A stretch of DNA of 64,000 nucleotides from Arthrobacter sp. U41 (GCF_007679325.1 NZ_VEGI01000005.1:40920-104919); one strand, 5' to 3'; positions 17,028-26,101 are shown, counted from the first letter of the stretch. Notes: a model not told the origin generated them from the letters alone. A program made the numbers and translations.

Positions 17028-18359
17028 GTGAGCGAACGCCCGAGCAGCGGAAGTAACACCGGCGCAATGCCCGCCAGCAGCAGAAACGGCAGCGCAAAGC
17101 CCACCAGAAACAGGACAGTGCGCGAGGTCGTCTTCGTCGACGGCGTCCGCACCCCGTTCGGCCGCGCCGGCGAGAAAGGCATCTACGCGGGAACGCGTGC
17201 CGACGACCTTGTGGTCAAGTGCATCCGGGAACTGATGCGTCGCAACCCGTCCCTGCCCGCCGAGCGGATCGACGAAGTGGCCATTGCGGCGACAACACAG
17301 ACCGGCGACCAAGGCCTGACCATCGGCCGCACCGCCGCCCTGCTGGCCGGGCTGCCGCGCACCGTGCCGGGCTTCGCGATCGACCGGATGTGCGCCGGCG
17401 CAATGACCGCCGTGACCACCACGGCAAGCGGCATCGGCTTCGGCGCCTACGACGTTGTGATCGCCGGGGGTGTGGAGCACATGGGCAACCACCCGATGGG
17501 CGCCGGCGCGGACCCCAACCCCCGCTTTATGTCCGAACGGATCGTGGACCCGGCCGCCCTGAACATGGGCAACACCGCCGAAAACCTGCACGACCGCTTC
17601 CCCGCCATCACCAAGGACCGCACCGACGCTTACGCCGTTGCTTCCCAGGACAAGCTGGCGGCCGCCTACGCCAAGGACCAGATCCAGCCTGACCTGGTGC
17701 CCGTCGCGACCATGAAGCCGGGCCAGGGCTGGACTGTGAACACGGTGGACGAACCACCGCGCCCGGGCACCTCCGTGGACGACCTCGCCGCGCTCAAGAC
17801 CCCGTTCCGCGCCCACGGCCGGGTCACGGCCGGCAACGCCGCCGGCCTCAACGACGGCGCCACGGCCGCACTGCTGGCCTCCGCCGACGCCGCCGAGGAA
17901 CTTGGCCTGCCGGTCAAGATGCGCCTGGTCAGCTACGCCTTCGCCGGCGTCGAACCCGAGGTCATGGGCATCGGCCCGGTCCCGGCCACCGAAAAGGCGC
18001 TCAAGAACGCCGGGTTGGGCATCGAGGACATCGGCCTGTTCGAAATCAACGAGGCCTTCGCCGTCCAGGTGCTCAGCTTCCTGGACCACTTCGGCATCGC
18101 CGACGACGACCCCCGGGTCAACCGCTACGGCGGGGCGATCGCCGTCGGGCATCCGCTCGCCTCCTCCGGCGTGCGGCTGATGAACCAACTGGCCCGCCAG
18201 TTCGAGGAGGATCCCACGGTCCGTTTCGGCATGACCACGATGTGCATCGGCCTGGGCATGGGCGCCACCGTGATCTGGGAGAACCCGCACCACGCCGACT
18301 ACGGCTTCGACATTGACAAGGCCACCGCCACCACCACCGAGACTGGAGCCGCAGCATGA
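17028..18359 (+). CDS. fadA: Acetyl-CoA acyltransferase (3-ketoacyl-CoA thiolase)
   Basis: A 443-residue thiolase. The nucleophilic Cys is in IDRMCAGAMTAV, the catalytic His in GGAIAVGHPLASSGVRL, and the second Cys in TMCIGLGMGATVIWE. It cleaves 3-ketoacyl-CoA with CoA in the last step of beta-oxidation. GTG 17028 has a good GAGGAG site upstream. The first ~25 residues are a Ser/Asn-rich extension before REVVFVDGVRTPFGR, where most thiolases begin. The stop overlaps the next gene by ATGA, so fadA and fadB are coupled, as expected for subunits of a trifunctional complex. Confidence 0.95.
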   Translation: MSERPSSGSNTGAMPASSRNGSAKPTRNRTVREVVFVDGVRTPFGRAGEKGIYAGTRADDLVVKCIRELMRRNPSLPAERIDEVAIAATTQTGDQGLTIGRTAALLAGLPRTVPGFAIDRMCAGAMTAVTTTASGIGFGAYDVVIAGGVEHMGNHPMGAGADPNPRFMSERIVDPAALNMGNTAENLHDRFPAITKDRTDAYAVASQDKLAAAYAKDQIQPDLVPVATMKPGQGWTVNTVDEPPRPGTSVDDLAALKTPFRAHGRVTAGNAAGLNDGATAALLASADAAEELGLPVKMRLVSYAFAGVEPEVMGIGPVPATEKALKNAGLGIEDIGLFEINEAFAVQVLSFLDHFGIADDDPRVNRYGGAIAVGHPLASSGVRLMNQLARQFEEDPTVRFGMTTMCIGLGMGATVIWENPHHADYGFDIDKATATTTETGAAA

Positions 18360-20518
18360 GCGCCGCAGATTTCCGCAAGCTTGCCGAGCTTTTCCCGAAC
18401 GAGACGGTCACCCACTCCTACGTCCAGGACATCAAACTACCGGCCGTCAAGGGCAGCAGCCCCGGCACGTTCGCCCTGGTCACGCTGGACAACGGGCTTG
18501 ACCACACCAAACCCACCACCCTGGGCCCCAACACCCTGATCGAACTCGGCACGGTCCTGGAAAGCCTGAAGGAGCGTGCAGCGCGCGGGGAAATCGTGGG
18601 CGTCGGCGTCACCGGCAAGCCCTACTTCCTGGTCGCGGGCGCGGACCTGTCCACGGTCAAGTCGGTCAGCGGCCGTGAACAGGGCCTCTGGATGGCACAG
18701 CTCGGCCACGAGGTCTACTCCACCCTCGCGAACCTGGGCGTCCCCAGCTTCGCCTTCATCAACGGCCTCGCCCTGGGCGGGGGGCTGGAGATCGCACTGC
18801 AGTCCACCTACCGGACGGTGTCCACCGCGGCCGGGGCGCTGGCCCTGCCCGAGGCCTTCATCGGCCTGATCCCGGGATGGGGCGGCGTGTACATCCTGCC
18901 CCGCTTGATCGGCCCGGAAAACGCCCTCAAGGTGATGATCGAGAACCCGCTGAGCAACAACCGCACCCTCACCGGGCCGCAGGCGTTCAAGCTGGGAGTG
19001 GCGGACGCCATGTTCGAGCCGGCGGACTTCGTCGAGCAGTCCGTCGCGTGGGCCGCGCAGGTCATTGCCGGCGCCGTGGCGCCCGAGCGCGCCAACGCCG
19101 TCGACCCCACCGAGCCCGAGGTCGCCGCCCGCTGGGCCGGCGCCATCGCTGCGGGCCGCGCCTTCGTAGAAGCCAAGACCTCTAACGCCTCCCCCGCACC
19201 GGCCAAGGTCCTGGAGGTCATGGAGGCCACCCGCACGCTGACGCAGGCCCAGTCCGCGGAGCTGGAATGCGAGACCCTCGCGGACCTCATGCAGACGGAC
19301 GAGTTCCGTTCCACCGTCTACGCCTTCCTGGACCTCGTGCAGCGCCGGTCCAAGCGCCCCGCCGGCGCCCCGGACCGCAAGCTCGCGCGCCCGGTGACGC
19401 GGATCGGCGTCGTGGGTGCCGGCCTTATGGCCAGCCAGCTGGCCCTGCTCTTCGCCCGCCAGCTCAAGGTGCCCGTGGTGATGACGGACATCGACCAGGC
19501 CCGCGTGGACAAGGGTGTGGGCTACGTGCACGCCGAAGTGGACAAGCTGCTGCAGAAGGGCCGCATCAGCCCCGACGCAGCCAACCGGACCCGGGCGCTG
19601 GTCACCGGATCGGTGTCCAAGGAGGCCTTCGCCGACGCCGACTTCGTCATCGAGGCGGTCTTCGAGGAACTCAATGTCAAGAAGCAGGTCTTCAAGGAAG
19701 TGGAGGCGATCGTTTCGCCGGAGTGCATCCTCGCCACCAACACGTCCTCACTGTCCGTCACCGCGATGGCCGAAGACCTGGAGCACCCGGAGCGGCTGGT
19801 CGGCTTCCACTTCTTCAACCCCGTGGCCGTGATGCCGCTGCTGGAAATCGTCCGCGCCCCCAAGACCGACGACGCCGTGCTGGCCACCGCGTTCGAGCTC
19901 GCCAAGGGGCTCAAGAAGTCCGCTGTGCTGGTCAAGGACGCCCCGGCGTTCGTGGTGAACCGCCTCCTGCTGCGCCTCATGGGCGAAGTGACGGCCGCCT
20001 TCGACGAGGGCACCCCGGCTGACGTCGCGGACAACGCGCTGCGCCCGATGGGCCTGCCGATGACGCCGTTTGTCCTCGGCGCCATGGTGGGACTCCCCGT
20101 CGCGCAGCATGTCCAGGAATCGCTCCATACGGCGTTCGGGGACCGGTTCCCGGTCTCGCAGAACCTGCAGAAGCTCATCGACAACGGGGTGAAATCCATC
20201 TGGGATCCGGCCTCGGTGACAGCCGGCAAGCCGTCCATCCCCGCCGAAACCCTGGCGCTGATGTCCTTCGGCGACACCCCCTCCACGGGCGAGGAAGTAC
20301 TGCGCCGCACGCAGGACGCCCTGGCCGAGGAAATCGGGCTCATGCTGGACGAAGGCGTGGTGGCCGGCCCGGAGGACATCGACCTCTGCATGATCCTCGG
20401 CGCCGGCTGGCCGATGTTCCTCGGCGGCATCACCCCGTACCTTGACCGGGTGGGCGCCTCCGAACGGGTCAATGGCCGGAAGTTCCTGGCCCCCGGCGTG
20501 GCGTCCGAACCCGCCTAG
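18356..20518 (+). CDS. fadB: Fatty acid oxidation complex alpha subunit (enoyl-CoA hydratase / 3-hydroxyacyl-CoA dehydrogenase)
   Basis: A 720-residue two-enzyme protein. The crotonase domain (about residues 20-280) has the oxyanion segments LVAGADLS and INGLALGGGLEIALQS and the acidic ALPEAFIGLIPGWGG. The dehydrogenase domain starts with the NAD-binding RIGVVGAGLMASQLA (about residue 350) and contains HFFNPVAVMPLLEIV with the catalytic His and PAFVVNRLL. It hydrates enoyl-CoA and oxidises the 3-hydroxyacyl-CoA. It overlaps fadA by 4 nt. A bidirectional hairpin at 20529-20575 separates it from the convergent ecfA. Confidence 0.95.
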   Translation: MSAADFRKLAELFPNETVTHSYVQDIKLPAVKGSSPGTFALVTLDNGLDHTKPTTLGPNTLIELGTVLESLKERAARGEIVGVGVTGKPYFLVAGADLSTVKSVSGREQGLWMAQLGHEVYSTLANLGVPSFAFINGLALGGGLEIALQSTYRTVSTAAGALALPEAFIGLIPGWGGVYILPRLIGPENALKVMIENPLSNNRTLTGPQAFKLGVADAMFEPADFVEQSVAWAAQVIAGAVAPERANAVDPTEPEVAARWAGAIAAGRAFVEAKTSNASPAPAKVLEVMEATRTLTQAQSAELECETLADLMQTDEFRSTVYAFLDLVQRRSKRPAGAPDRKLARPVTRIGVVGAGLMASQLALLFARQLKVPVVMTDIDQARVDKGVGYVHAEVDKLLQKGRISPDAANRTRALVTGSVSKEAFADADFVIEAVFEELNVKKQVFKEVEAIVSPECILATNTSSLSVTAMAEDLEHPERLVGFHFFNPVAVMPLLEIVRAPKTDDAVLATAFELAKGLKKSAVLVKDAPAFVVNRLLLRLMGEVTAAFDEGTPADVADNALRPMGLPMTPFVLGAMVGLPVAQHVQESLHTAFGDRFPVSQNLQKLIDNGVKSIWDPASVTAGKPSIPAETLALMSFGDTPSTGEEVLRRTQDALAEEIGLMLDEGVVAGPEDIDLCMILGAGWPMFLGGITPYLDRVGASERVNGRKFLAPGVASEPA

Positions 20519-20528
20519 GCAGGCTCCC

Positions 20529-20575
20529 CTCAGCGGCGGCGGTCTTCAGAGTTCCTGAAGCCCGCCGCCGCTGAG
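20529..20575. terminator. Bidirectional terminator between fadB and ecfA
   Basis: CTCAGCGGCGGCGG (20529-20542) and CCGCCGCCGCTGAG (20562-20575) form a 14-bp perfect stem, starting 11 nt after the fadB stop. The right arm overlaps the last codons of the convergent ecfA, so one hairpin serves the fadB side and lies at the very end of ecfA. Confidence 0.7.
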
Positions 20576-22285
20576 CTTTAAGACCCTGTGTGCAGTCGCC
20601 CGGGCATAGCTGAGGTCGTGGGTGACAAGCACGACGGCAACGCCCCGCGCGGCCGAGTCCTCGATGGCCCGGTGCAGGAACTCCAGTCCATGCCGGTCCA
20701 GTCCCACGGCCGGCTCATCCAGGACGAGCACGGCAGGTTCGCGGGCCAGGACGGTCGCCAGGGCGAGCAGCCGCTGTTTCGAGGACGGCAGTTCCGCCGG
20801 GTGCGTTTCCGCGTCCGCGGACAACCCGACGGCGGCCAGCGCCGCCTGCGCCCGGGCGCCGGCCTCCTTGCCAAAGAGCCTCCGGAGGCCGAAGCTGACC
20901 TCCCGCAGCACCGTCCGCTCAAACAGCTGGTCCCGGGGGTGCTGGAAGAGCAGTCCCACCGAAGCTGCCACGCGGCCGGCCGGGAGACCGGCAATGCTGG
21001 TTCCGGAGACCCGCACTTCCCCGGTGTCCGGGCGGAGCAGCCCGTTGAGGTGGCGCAGCAGCGTTGACTTCCCGGCCCCGTTCCTTCCGGTGACGGCAAC
21101 AATCTCGCCGGGCCGCACCGCGAGGCTCAGATCCCGCAACACCGGCTCCGCCACAGCCCGGCCGTCCGGCGGGAAGCTGAACCCGACGCTGTTCAGCTCC
21201 AGGGCCGGCGCGGGCTGGGGCTTGGGCTGGAACTCGGGCTGGTGCGCGGGCGCTGGCTCCTGCCGGGCGTCCCGGAGGGCTGCCTGCCGTTGGATGCCCG
21301 ACGCTTGGACGACCGGCGGTTGGGCGGCCGGAGCCTGGATGACCGGAGCTTGGATGACCGGAGCTTGGCTAACAGTGCGGGCGGCAGCGGTGTGGGTCAC
21401 TGCGTGGATCACGGTCCCGGTCCGGGCGAGTTCGGCTGACCGGATCAGCTCCCGGGGCGGGCCGCCGGCGGTGGCGGTGCCGCCGTCGAGGAGCAGCCAG
21501 TGCGCGGCGGGGCGGACCAGTCCGTCAACCGCCTGGCTCAAGACAACGACGGCGGTACCGGCACCGGTGAGCCGGCTGACGAGGTCCCGGACCAGGATGA
21601 CCCCGGCCGCGTCCAGGGAGGCCAGCGGCTCATCGAGCACCAGGACGTCGGGGCCGGTCACAACAGCGCAGGCGATGGCCAGCCGGCGCAGTTCTCCGCC
21701 GGACAGAGTGGCGGGGTCCCTGCCCAGGAGTGCGGCCAGCCCGGTCAGCTCCGCGATGCGGGCAACCTCCCTGACCATGTCCGGCCGGGCGGTGCCACGG
21801 TTCTCAAGGCCGAAGGCAATCTCCTCGGCCACCGTGGAGCGCACAGTGGAGAGCATGGCGGCCGCATCCTGCGGGACGTAGCCCACCCGGCCCGCCCAGG
21901 CGGCGGGATTGATCCGGGGATCGTCCGGGCCGCCGCGGAACTCCAGCAGCTCTCCCGCCAACCCCAGGGCGCCGGCGAGCGTTCCGGACTGTCCGGGCCG
22001 GAGCCAGCCGGCCACCAGCTTCCCCAGGGTGGTTTTGCCGCTGCCGGATCCGCCCAGGACGGCGGTCAACATGCCGGACGGGACGCTGACCTCGACGTCC
22101 CGCAGCGCAGGATCAGTATCCCCGTGGAAGGTGAAGCTGCCGATCCGGGCGGTCAGCACGGCGTGCCCGGGCGTGGTGACGGTAGCTGCCGTCACGGGTG
22201 CGCCGGTTGTCGTGGGTGCGCCGGTTGTCGTGGGTGCGCCGGTTGTCGTGGGTGCGCCGGTTGTCGTGGGTGCGCCGGTTGTCAT
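20546..22285 (-). CDS. ECF transporter fused ATPase (EcfA-EcfA')
   Basis: 579 residues with two ABC ATPase domains. Domain 1: Walker A GGSGSGKTTLGKLVAG, signature LSGGELRRLAIA, Walker B VLVLDEPLASLD. Domain 2: Walker A GRNGAGKSTLLRHLNG and Walker B VLVLDEPAVGLD, but the signature reads LPSSKQRLLALA, a degenerate LSGGQ. A Gln/Pro/Ala-rich linker joins them with a repeated QAPVI. It energises vitamin or nucleobase uptake with EcfT and an S component. The N-terminus is a GAPTTT repeat encoded by the 18-bp array that ends on the start codon. The ATG overlaps the ecfT stop (ATGA). Confidence 0.88.
   Translation of the reverse strand: MTTGAPTTTGAPTTTGAPTTTGAPTTTGAPVTAATVTTPGHAVLTARIGSFTFHGDTDPALRDVEVSVPSGMLTAVLGGSGSGKTTLGKLVAGWLRPGQSGTLAGALGLAGELLEFRGGPDDPRINPAAWAGRVGYVPQDAAAMLSTVRSTVAEEIAFGLENRGTARPDMVREVARIAELTGLAALLGRDPATLSGGELRRLAIACAVVTGPDVLVLDEPLASLDAAGVILVRDLVSRLTGAGTAVVVLSQAVDGLVRPAAHWLLLDGGTATAGGPPRELIRSAELARTGTVIHAVTHTAAARTVSQAPVIQAPVIQAPAAQPPVVQASGIQRQAALRDARQEPAPAHQPEFQPKPQPAPALELNSVGFSFPPDGRAVAEPVLRDLSLAVRPGEIVAVTGRNGAGKSTLLRHLNGLLRPDTGEVRVSGTSIAGLPAGRVAASVGLLFQHPRDQLFERTVLREVSFGLRRLFGKEAGARAQAALAAVGLSADAETHPAELPSSKQRLLALATVLAREPAVLVLDEPAVGLDRHGLEFLHRAIEDSAARGVAVVLVTHDLSYARATAHRVLKLSGGGLQEL
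22196..22285. repeat. 18-bp tandem repeat x5 at the ecfT/ecfA junction
   Basis: Five head-to-tail copies of GGGTGCGCCGGTTGTCGT (22196-22213, then every 18 bp). The fifth ends in CAT instead of CGT and provides the ecfA start codon on the minus strand. Each unit encodes one GAPTTT hexapeptide, so copy-number change would keep the frame. Confidence 0.95.
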
Positions 22286-23040
22286 GGGAATCCCGGGGCC
22301 GGCCAGGAGGCCCCGAGCCGGAGTGCCACGGCGGTACCGGCGAGCACCAGGAGCGCGGCCCGGAACCGGCGCTGGGCGGGCGGGTCCTGCACTTCGCGGT
22401 AGCTGGTGGTGGGGCCCGGGGTGCCGAAGCCACGGGCGTCCAGGGCCTGGGCGCGGTTCCCGGAGTCCTCCATCAGGCCCAGGACGAGCGGGACCATCTG
22501 GACCCGTACCGCAACGAGCCGGGACACCACACCGCCGCGGACCACCAGTCCGCGGGCTTCCTGCGCCGCCCTGACGGCATCGAGCCTGCCGGCCATGGCC
22601 GGCAGGAGTGTCAGCGCGGAGGCCAGGACGAAGCCGAACTGCGGCGGCAGCCCCCGCGCGGCCAGCGCGGCGACCAGGTCGGGGGCGCTGACGGTGAAGG
22701 AGAAGAGCAACAGCACCAGCACGCAGGCGCCTGTCCGGGTGCCCGCCTCCAGGGCGAAGGACAGTCCTTCCACCGTGACCCGGGCCGGCCCCCAGGCAGC
22801 CAGGACGGTGCGTCCCTCCGGGAAGAACAGCCCGTGAAGCATCAGCAGCGACAGCCCCAGGGGCAGCAGGACCGCCGCCGCTGCGGCGAGCACGCGGCGG
22901 CCGACTCCGGCTCGGATGGCCAGGAGGGCCGCCGCGAGGGCGACCGCGACGGACAGCGGCCAGTGGCCTGCCGCCGTCGTCATCACCGCGGCGCAGCCGG
23001 CCGCCGTCAGCGACGTCAGCGGGTGAAGGGTGGAGGGCAT
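22282..23040 (-). CDS. ECF transporter transmembrane component EcfT
   Basis: About 252 residues from ATG 23040 (MPSTLHPLTSL). It has several hydrophobic segments and the EcfT coupling region ARGLPPQFGFVLASALTLLP and AQEARGLVVRGG (the A-R-G-type coupling helices) plus QALDARGFG. It links the S component to the ATPase. A longer frame to 23241 exists but its first 67 residues are Arg/Ser-rich and overlap the S-component gene, so I reject them. The gene starts 19 nt after the S-component stop and overlaps ecfA by 4 nt. Confidence 0.85.
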   Translation of the reverse strand: MPSTLHPLTSLTAAGCAAVMTTAAGHWPLSVAVALAAALLAIRAGVGRRVLAAAAAVLLPLGLSLLMLHGLFFPEGRTVLAAWGPARVTVEGLSFALEAGTRTGACVLVLLLFSFTVSAPDLVAALAARGLPPQFGFVLASALTLLPAMAGRLDAVRAAQEARGLVVRGGVVSRLVAVRVQMVPLVLGLMEDSGNRAQALDARGFGTPGPTTSYREVQDPPAQRRFRAALLVLAGTAVALRLGASWPAPGFP

Positions 23041-23059
23041 TCTTGTGGGCGCTTCCAGC

Positions 23060-23957
23060 TCAGGCTTGCGGCTGACTGTCCGGTTGCGTCTGCGCCTGCC
23101 TCTCCGTCTGAGTCTGCTGCTGGCGCTCCGGCGCGGCAACGCTCCTACCGGCGAGCACCCGGAACTTGCGGACGAACGGGAACTGGAAGGTGGTGCGCCG
23201 CGGCAGCGCATAGACCAGCAGGGCGGCAATAGCGAAGACAATGGCCTTGTCCATGGGGTCGGAGATCAACGCCTGCTTGGTGATGGCGGCGAGCAGGGTG
23301 TCGCCCATCGCGCGGAACGCGCTGACCACCGCTCCGGTGCCGAGGGCCCGCGGTGCCGCCGAAGACGAAAGCCGCGATCGGGGCGGAGACGACGCCGGCG
23401 AGGATGCCGGTGACAAAGCCAGCCACGGGCGCGAGGTAGAAGCGCCGGAACAGACCGCTGCGGGCTGCCAGGCCGGCCAGGAAGCCGATCAGCGCAGCCC
23501 CGGCCGCGAAAGGCAGCACGGTCGGGTTGATGAAGGACCACACAATGGTGCTGAGGGCGCCGGTGGCGGCTCCTGCGGCGGGGCCGGCGAGGACCGCGAT
23601 CAGCACGGTGCCGATGGCGTCGACGTAGAACGGCAGCCCGGTGGTGCCCATGAGCTGCCCCAGCACGACGTTCAGGACCAGGGCCACCGGCATGAGCACC
23701 AGCGTGGAGGTGGGGAGGGCCGGAAGCGCCGCGGCGATCAGCAGGACGGCGCCCAGCAGGAATCCGCCAAGGGCCACGAGCGCCGGGAAGCTGGCCGGGC
23801 CGTTGGCGATGTCCGCCGGCTGGGTGAGGACCAGGAAGAGGTAGGTGGCCGCGATCGCGGCGGCGCCGCCCAGTTCCAGCAGGCGGCGGTTGCGCTGTGC
23901 CTTAGTTCTGCCGGCGGCGGAGCCGGTGGCAGGGAGGGTCAGGGACTGCTGTGACAT
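23060..23957 (-). pseudogene. ECF transporter S component, interrupted by a frameshift
   Basis: Starting at ATG 23957 (MSQQSLTLPATGSAAG, preceded by GAAGGA), the first frame gives about 200 residues with five or so membrane segments, ending the good reading at AAFVFGGTAG. It then turns to Arg/His-rich nonsense. The neighbouring frame, up to a stop at 23060, continues in family style with GTGAVVSAFRAMGDTLL, ISDPMDKAIVFAIAALLVYALP and RRTTFQFPF. Four bases at 23342-23345 separate two codons that should be three apart, so a single-base insertion explains the break. It may be a real mutation, a sequencing error or, less likely, programmed frameshifting. The substrate family is not recognised. Confidence 0.8.
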
Positions 23958-24019
23958 GGGGATGGTCCTTCGATGGGAGCTGCAACATCCGCCTATGTCA
24001 CCTCGGCGCAGCTACCATC

Positions 24020-25123
24020 CTAACCAGTTGCGGGCGGCCCGGCGGACGTGATCCGCCGCGCCAGTGCGCCGATGGAGGAAATCAGCTCCTCGAAGCACTG
24101 CTCCGGGTGGTTGGTGGCCACGATCCGGGCGTTGGGCGGCACGCCCCAGCGACCGCGGAAGTCCGCCACCGTGGTGCCGATCAGCAGCGGCGAGGCGGTT
24201 TCGACGTCGACCGTGGCCAGGCGGGCCGTGAACGGGGTGCGTCCGACGGCGGCGCAGGCCGCGAAGGCGTCATGCATGTGCGCCACATAGCCCTGATCGT
24301 AGAGCCGGTGGAACTCCATGTAGAACCGGATGGCGTCGGACAGGCAGGCCACAAGCGGGCTGGCCGAGGCGCTGCGGAGGCCCTCCGGCTGCTCCGGCAG
24401 GACCAGTTCCGGCCCCGCGCCGGCGGCCTCGCCGAGGCGCCGGAGATGGTCGGGCAGCATCTCGATGCGCTCCGTCGTCTCCAACGCGCACACCAGCGGC
24501 AGTTTGTCCTCCGGCAGGCCGCGGAAGGCGGCGAAGACCTCCTTGGCCGCGTGCGGGTCCACCGAGGTGTTCCATTCCGCCGTCGGCGTCGTGTTGCCCT
24601 GGTAGTAGAAGCTGCCGCCCATGATCACGAGGCCTTTGAGCAGCCGCGGCAGTTCGGGTTCGCGGCGCAGGGCGAGGGCGAAGTTGGTCAGCGGGCCCGT
24701 GATGAGCCCGGTGATCTCCCCCGGGTGCGCCCTGACTTCGTCCACCCAGATGTCGACGGCGTGCCGCGGCGAGATGCGGGCGGCCGGTGCCGGCAGCTCG
24801 GCGTAGCCGATCCCCTGCGGCCCGTGGGTCTCCTCGGTAGTGACCAGCGGGATTTCCAGCGGCACCTCGGCTCCGACGGCCACTTCGACGCCCTGCCGGC
24901 CGCAGAGCTCCAGCAGCGCCAGGTTGTTGAGCGCCACCTGCCGGGCACCAACGTTCCCGGCCGTGCAGGTGATCGCCTGGAGGTGGACCTCCGGGCGGGA
25001 GAGGAGGTAGACCAGGGCCAGTGCGTCGTCGATTCCGGTGTCGACGTCCATCAGGATTCTCCGGCGTGCAGCGGGCACGTCAGGCAGGGCCCCCGGGATG
25101 GCGGCCGTGGAGGTCAGCTCCAT
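24020..25123 (-). CDS. Inosine-uridine preferring nucleoside hydrolase family protein
   Basis: 367 residues. The N-terminal calcium-binding signature of the family, ILMDVDTGIDDALAL (about residues 23-37), is intact. NVGARQVALNNLALLELCG and a C-terminal HMHDAFAACAAVG, which holds the Asp ligand and an active-site His region, are also present. The enzyme splits the N-glycosidic bond of nucleosides to free base and ribose. The ATG at 25123 abuts the TAG of the upstream aldo/keto reductase, and the ECF S-component gene follows 62 nt later. The linkage suggests that the operon handles a nucleoside or nucleoside-like compound. Substrate is not deducible. Confidence 0.88.
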   Translation of the reverse strand: MELTSTAAIPGALPDVPAARRRILMDVDTGIDDALALVYLLSRPEVHLQAITCTAGNVGARQVALNNLALLELCGRQGVEVAVGAEVPLEIPLVTTEETHGPQGIGYAELPAPAARISPRHAVDIWVDEVRAHPGEITGLITGPLTNFALALRREPELPRLLKGLVIMGGSFYYQGNTTPTAEWNTSVDPHAAKEVFAAFRGLPEDKLPLVCALETTERIEMLPDHLRRLGEAAGAGPELVLPEQPEGLRSASASPLVACLSDAIRFYMEFHRLYDQGYVAHMHDAFAACAAVGRTPFTARLATVDVETASPLLIGTTVADFRGRWGVPPNARIVATNHPEQCFEELISSIGALARRITSAGPPATG

Positions 25124-26101
25124 CTAGAACAGCGCGACCTTCGGCGTCCGCGGGAAGAGGTCGCCCAGCTCGGCACGTTCCGCGGCGCTGGGGACCCAGG
25201 CCACGGCGGCCGCATTCTGACGGACCTGTTCGGGCCGGGTGGCGCCGGCGATGACGCTGCTGACCGAGGGCTGGGCCGCGAGCCAGGAGAACGCAACCTG
25301 GATTTCGTTCAGGCCGCGTTCGGCGGCGAATTCAGTGAAGGCACCCAGCTGGTCCCAGTCGGCGTCGTGAACCAGGTTGGTGCGGGTGTGGCTGAGGCGC
25401 GAGCCCTCGGGAGCAGTGTCCTTGGCATACTTGCCGGTCAGCAGGCCGTTGGCCAGCGGGAAGTACGGCAGGACGCCCAGGCCGTAGGCTTCGGCGGCGG
25501 GGGTGACCTCAAGTTCAGCGCGGCGGTCCAGCAGGTTGTAGTGGTTCTGGCTGGAGATGAAGCGCGCTCCGCCGCGGGCGCGGGCCACGAATTCGGCCTC
25601 GGCGATCTGCCAGCCGGCGCGGTTGGAGTGGCCGATGTAGCGGACCTTGCCGCTGGTGACGAGCTCGTCGAGGGCGTCGAGGGTCTCCTCGATCGGGGTC
25701 AGGGGGTCGGGGGTGTGGAACTGGTAGAGGTCGATCCAGTCCGTGCCGAGCCGGCGCAGCGAGGCCTCGGCGGCCTTGATGATGTAGCGGCGGGAGCCGC
25801 GGGCACCGAAGTCGTTGCCGTTGGCGCCGCGCATGTCCATGCCGAACTTCGTGCCGATCACGGCGTCGTCGCGGCGGCCCCGCAGGGCCTTGCCCAGCAT
25901 GGTCTCGCTGAGGCCAGGTTCCTTGCCGTAGGTGTCCGCGACGTCGAAGAAGGTGATGCCGGCGTCCAGGGCCGCATGCACAACGGCGTCGGTCCCCTCC
26001 TGCGACTCGGTGGCCGTATTGGCCCGGCCCAGGTTGTTGCAACCCAGCCCTACGACGGAGACGGTCAGTCCGGAATTTCCCACACGGCGGTATTCAGTCA
26101 T
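25124..26101 (-). CDS. Aldo/keto reductase
   Basis: A 325-residue TIM-barrel oxidoreductase. Catalytic tetrad regions are visible: FFDVADTYGKEPGLSE (Asp and Tyr), VIGTKFG (Lys), and IDLYQFHTPDP (His). C-terminal NADPH-binding segments VIAGATRPEQVRQNAAA are present. It reduces aldehydes or ketones, and the true substrate is unknown. It is the first gene of the AKR-nucleoside hydrolase-ECF operon. Its stop codon touches the start codon of the hydrolase. A sugar-aldehyde released after nucleoside cleavage would be a logical but unproven substrate. Confidence 0.9.
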   Translation of the reverse strand: MTEYRRVGNSGLTVSVVGLGCNNLGRANTATESQEGTDAVVHAALDAGITFFDVADTYGKEPGLSETMLGKALRGRRDDAVIGTKFGMDMRGANGNDFGARGSRRYIIKAAEASLRRLGTDWIDLYQFHTPDPLTPIEETLDALDELVTSGKVRYIGHSNRAGWQIAEAEFVARARGGARFISSQNHYNLLDRRAELEVTPAAEAYGLGVLPYFPLANGLLTGKYAKDTAPEGSRLSHTRTNLVHDADWDQLGAFTEFAAERGLNEIQVAFSWLAAQPSVSSVIAGATRPEQVRQNAAAVAWVPSAAERAELGDLFPRTPKVALF

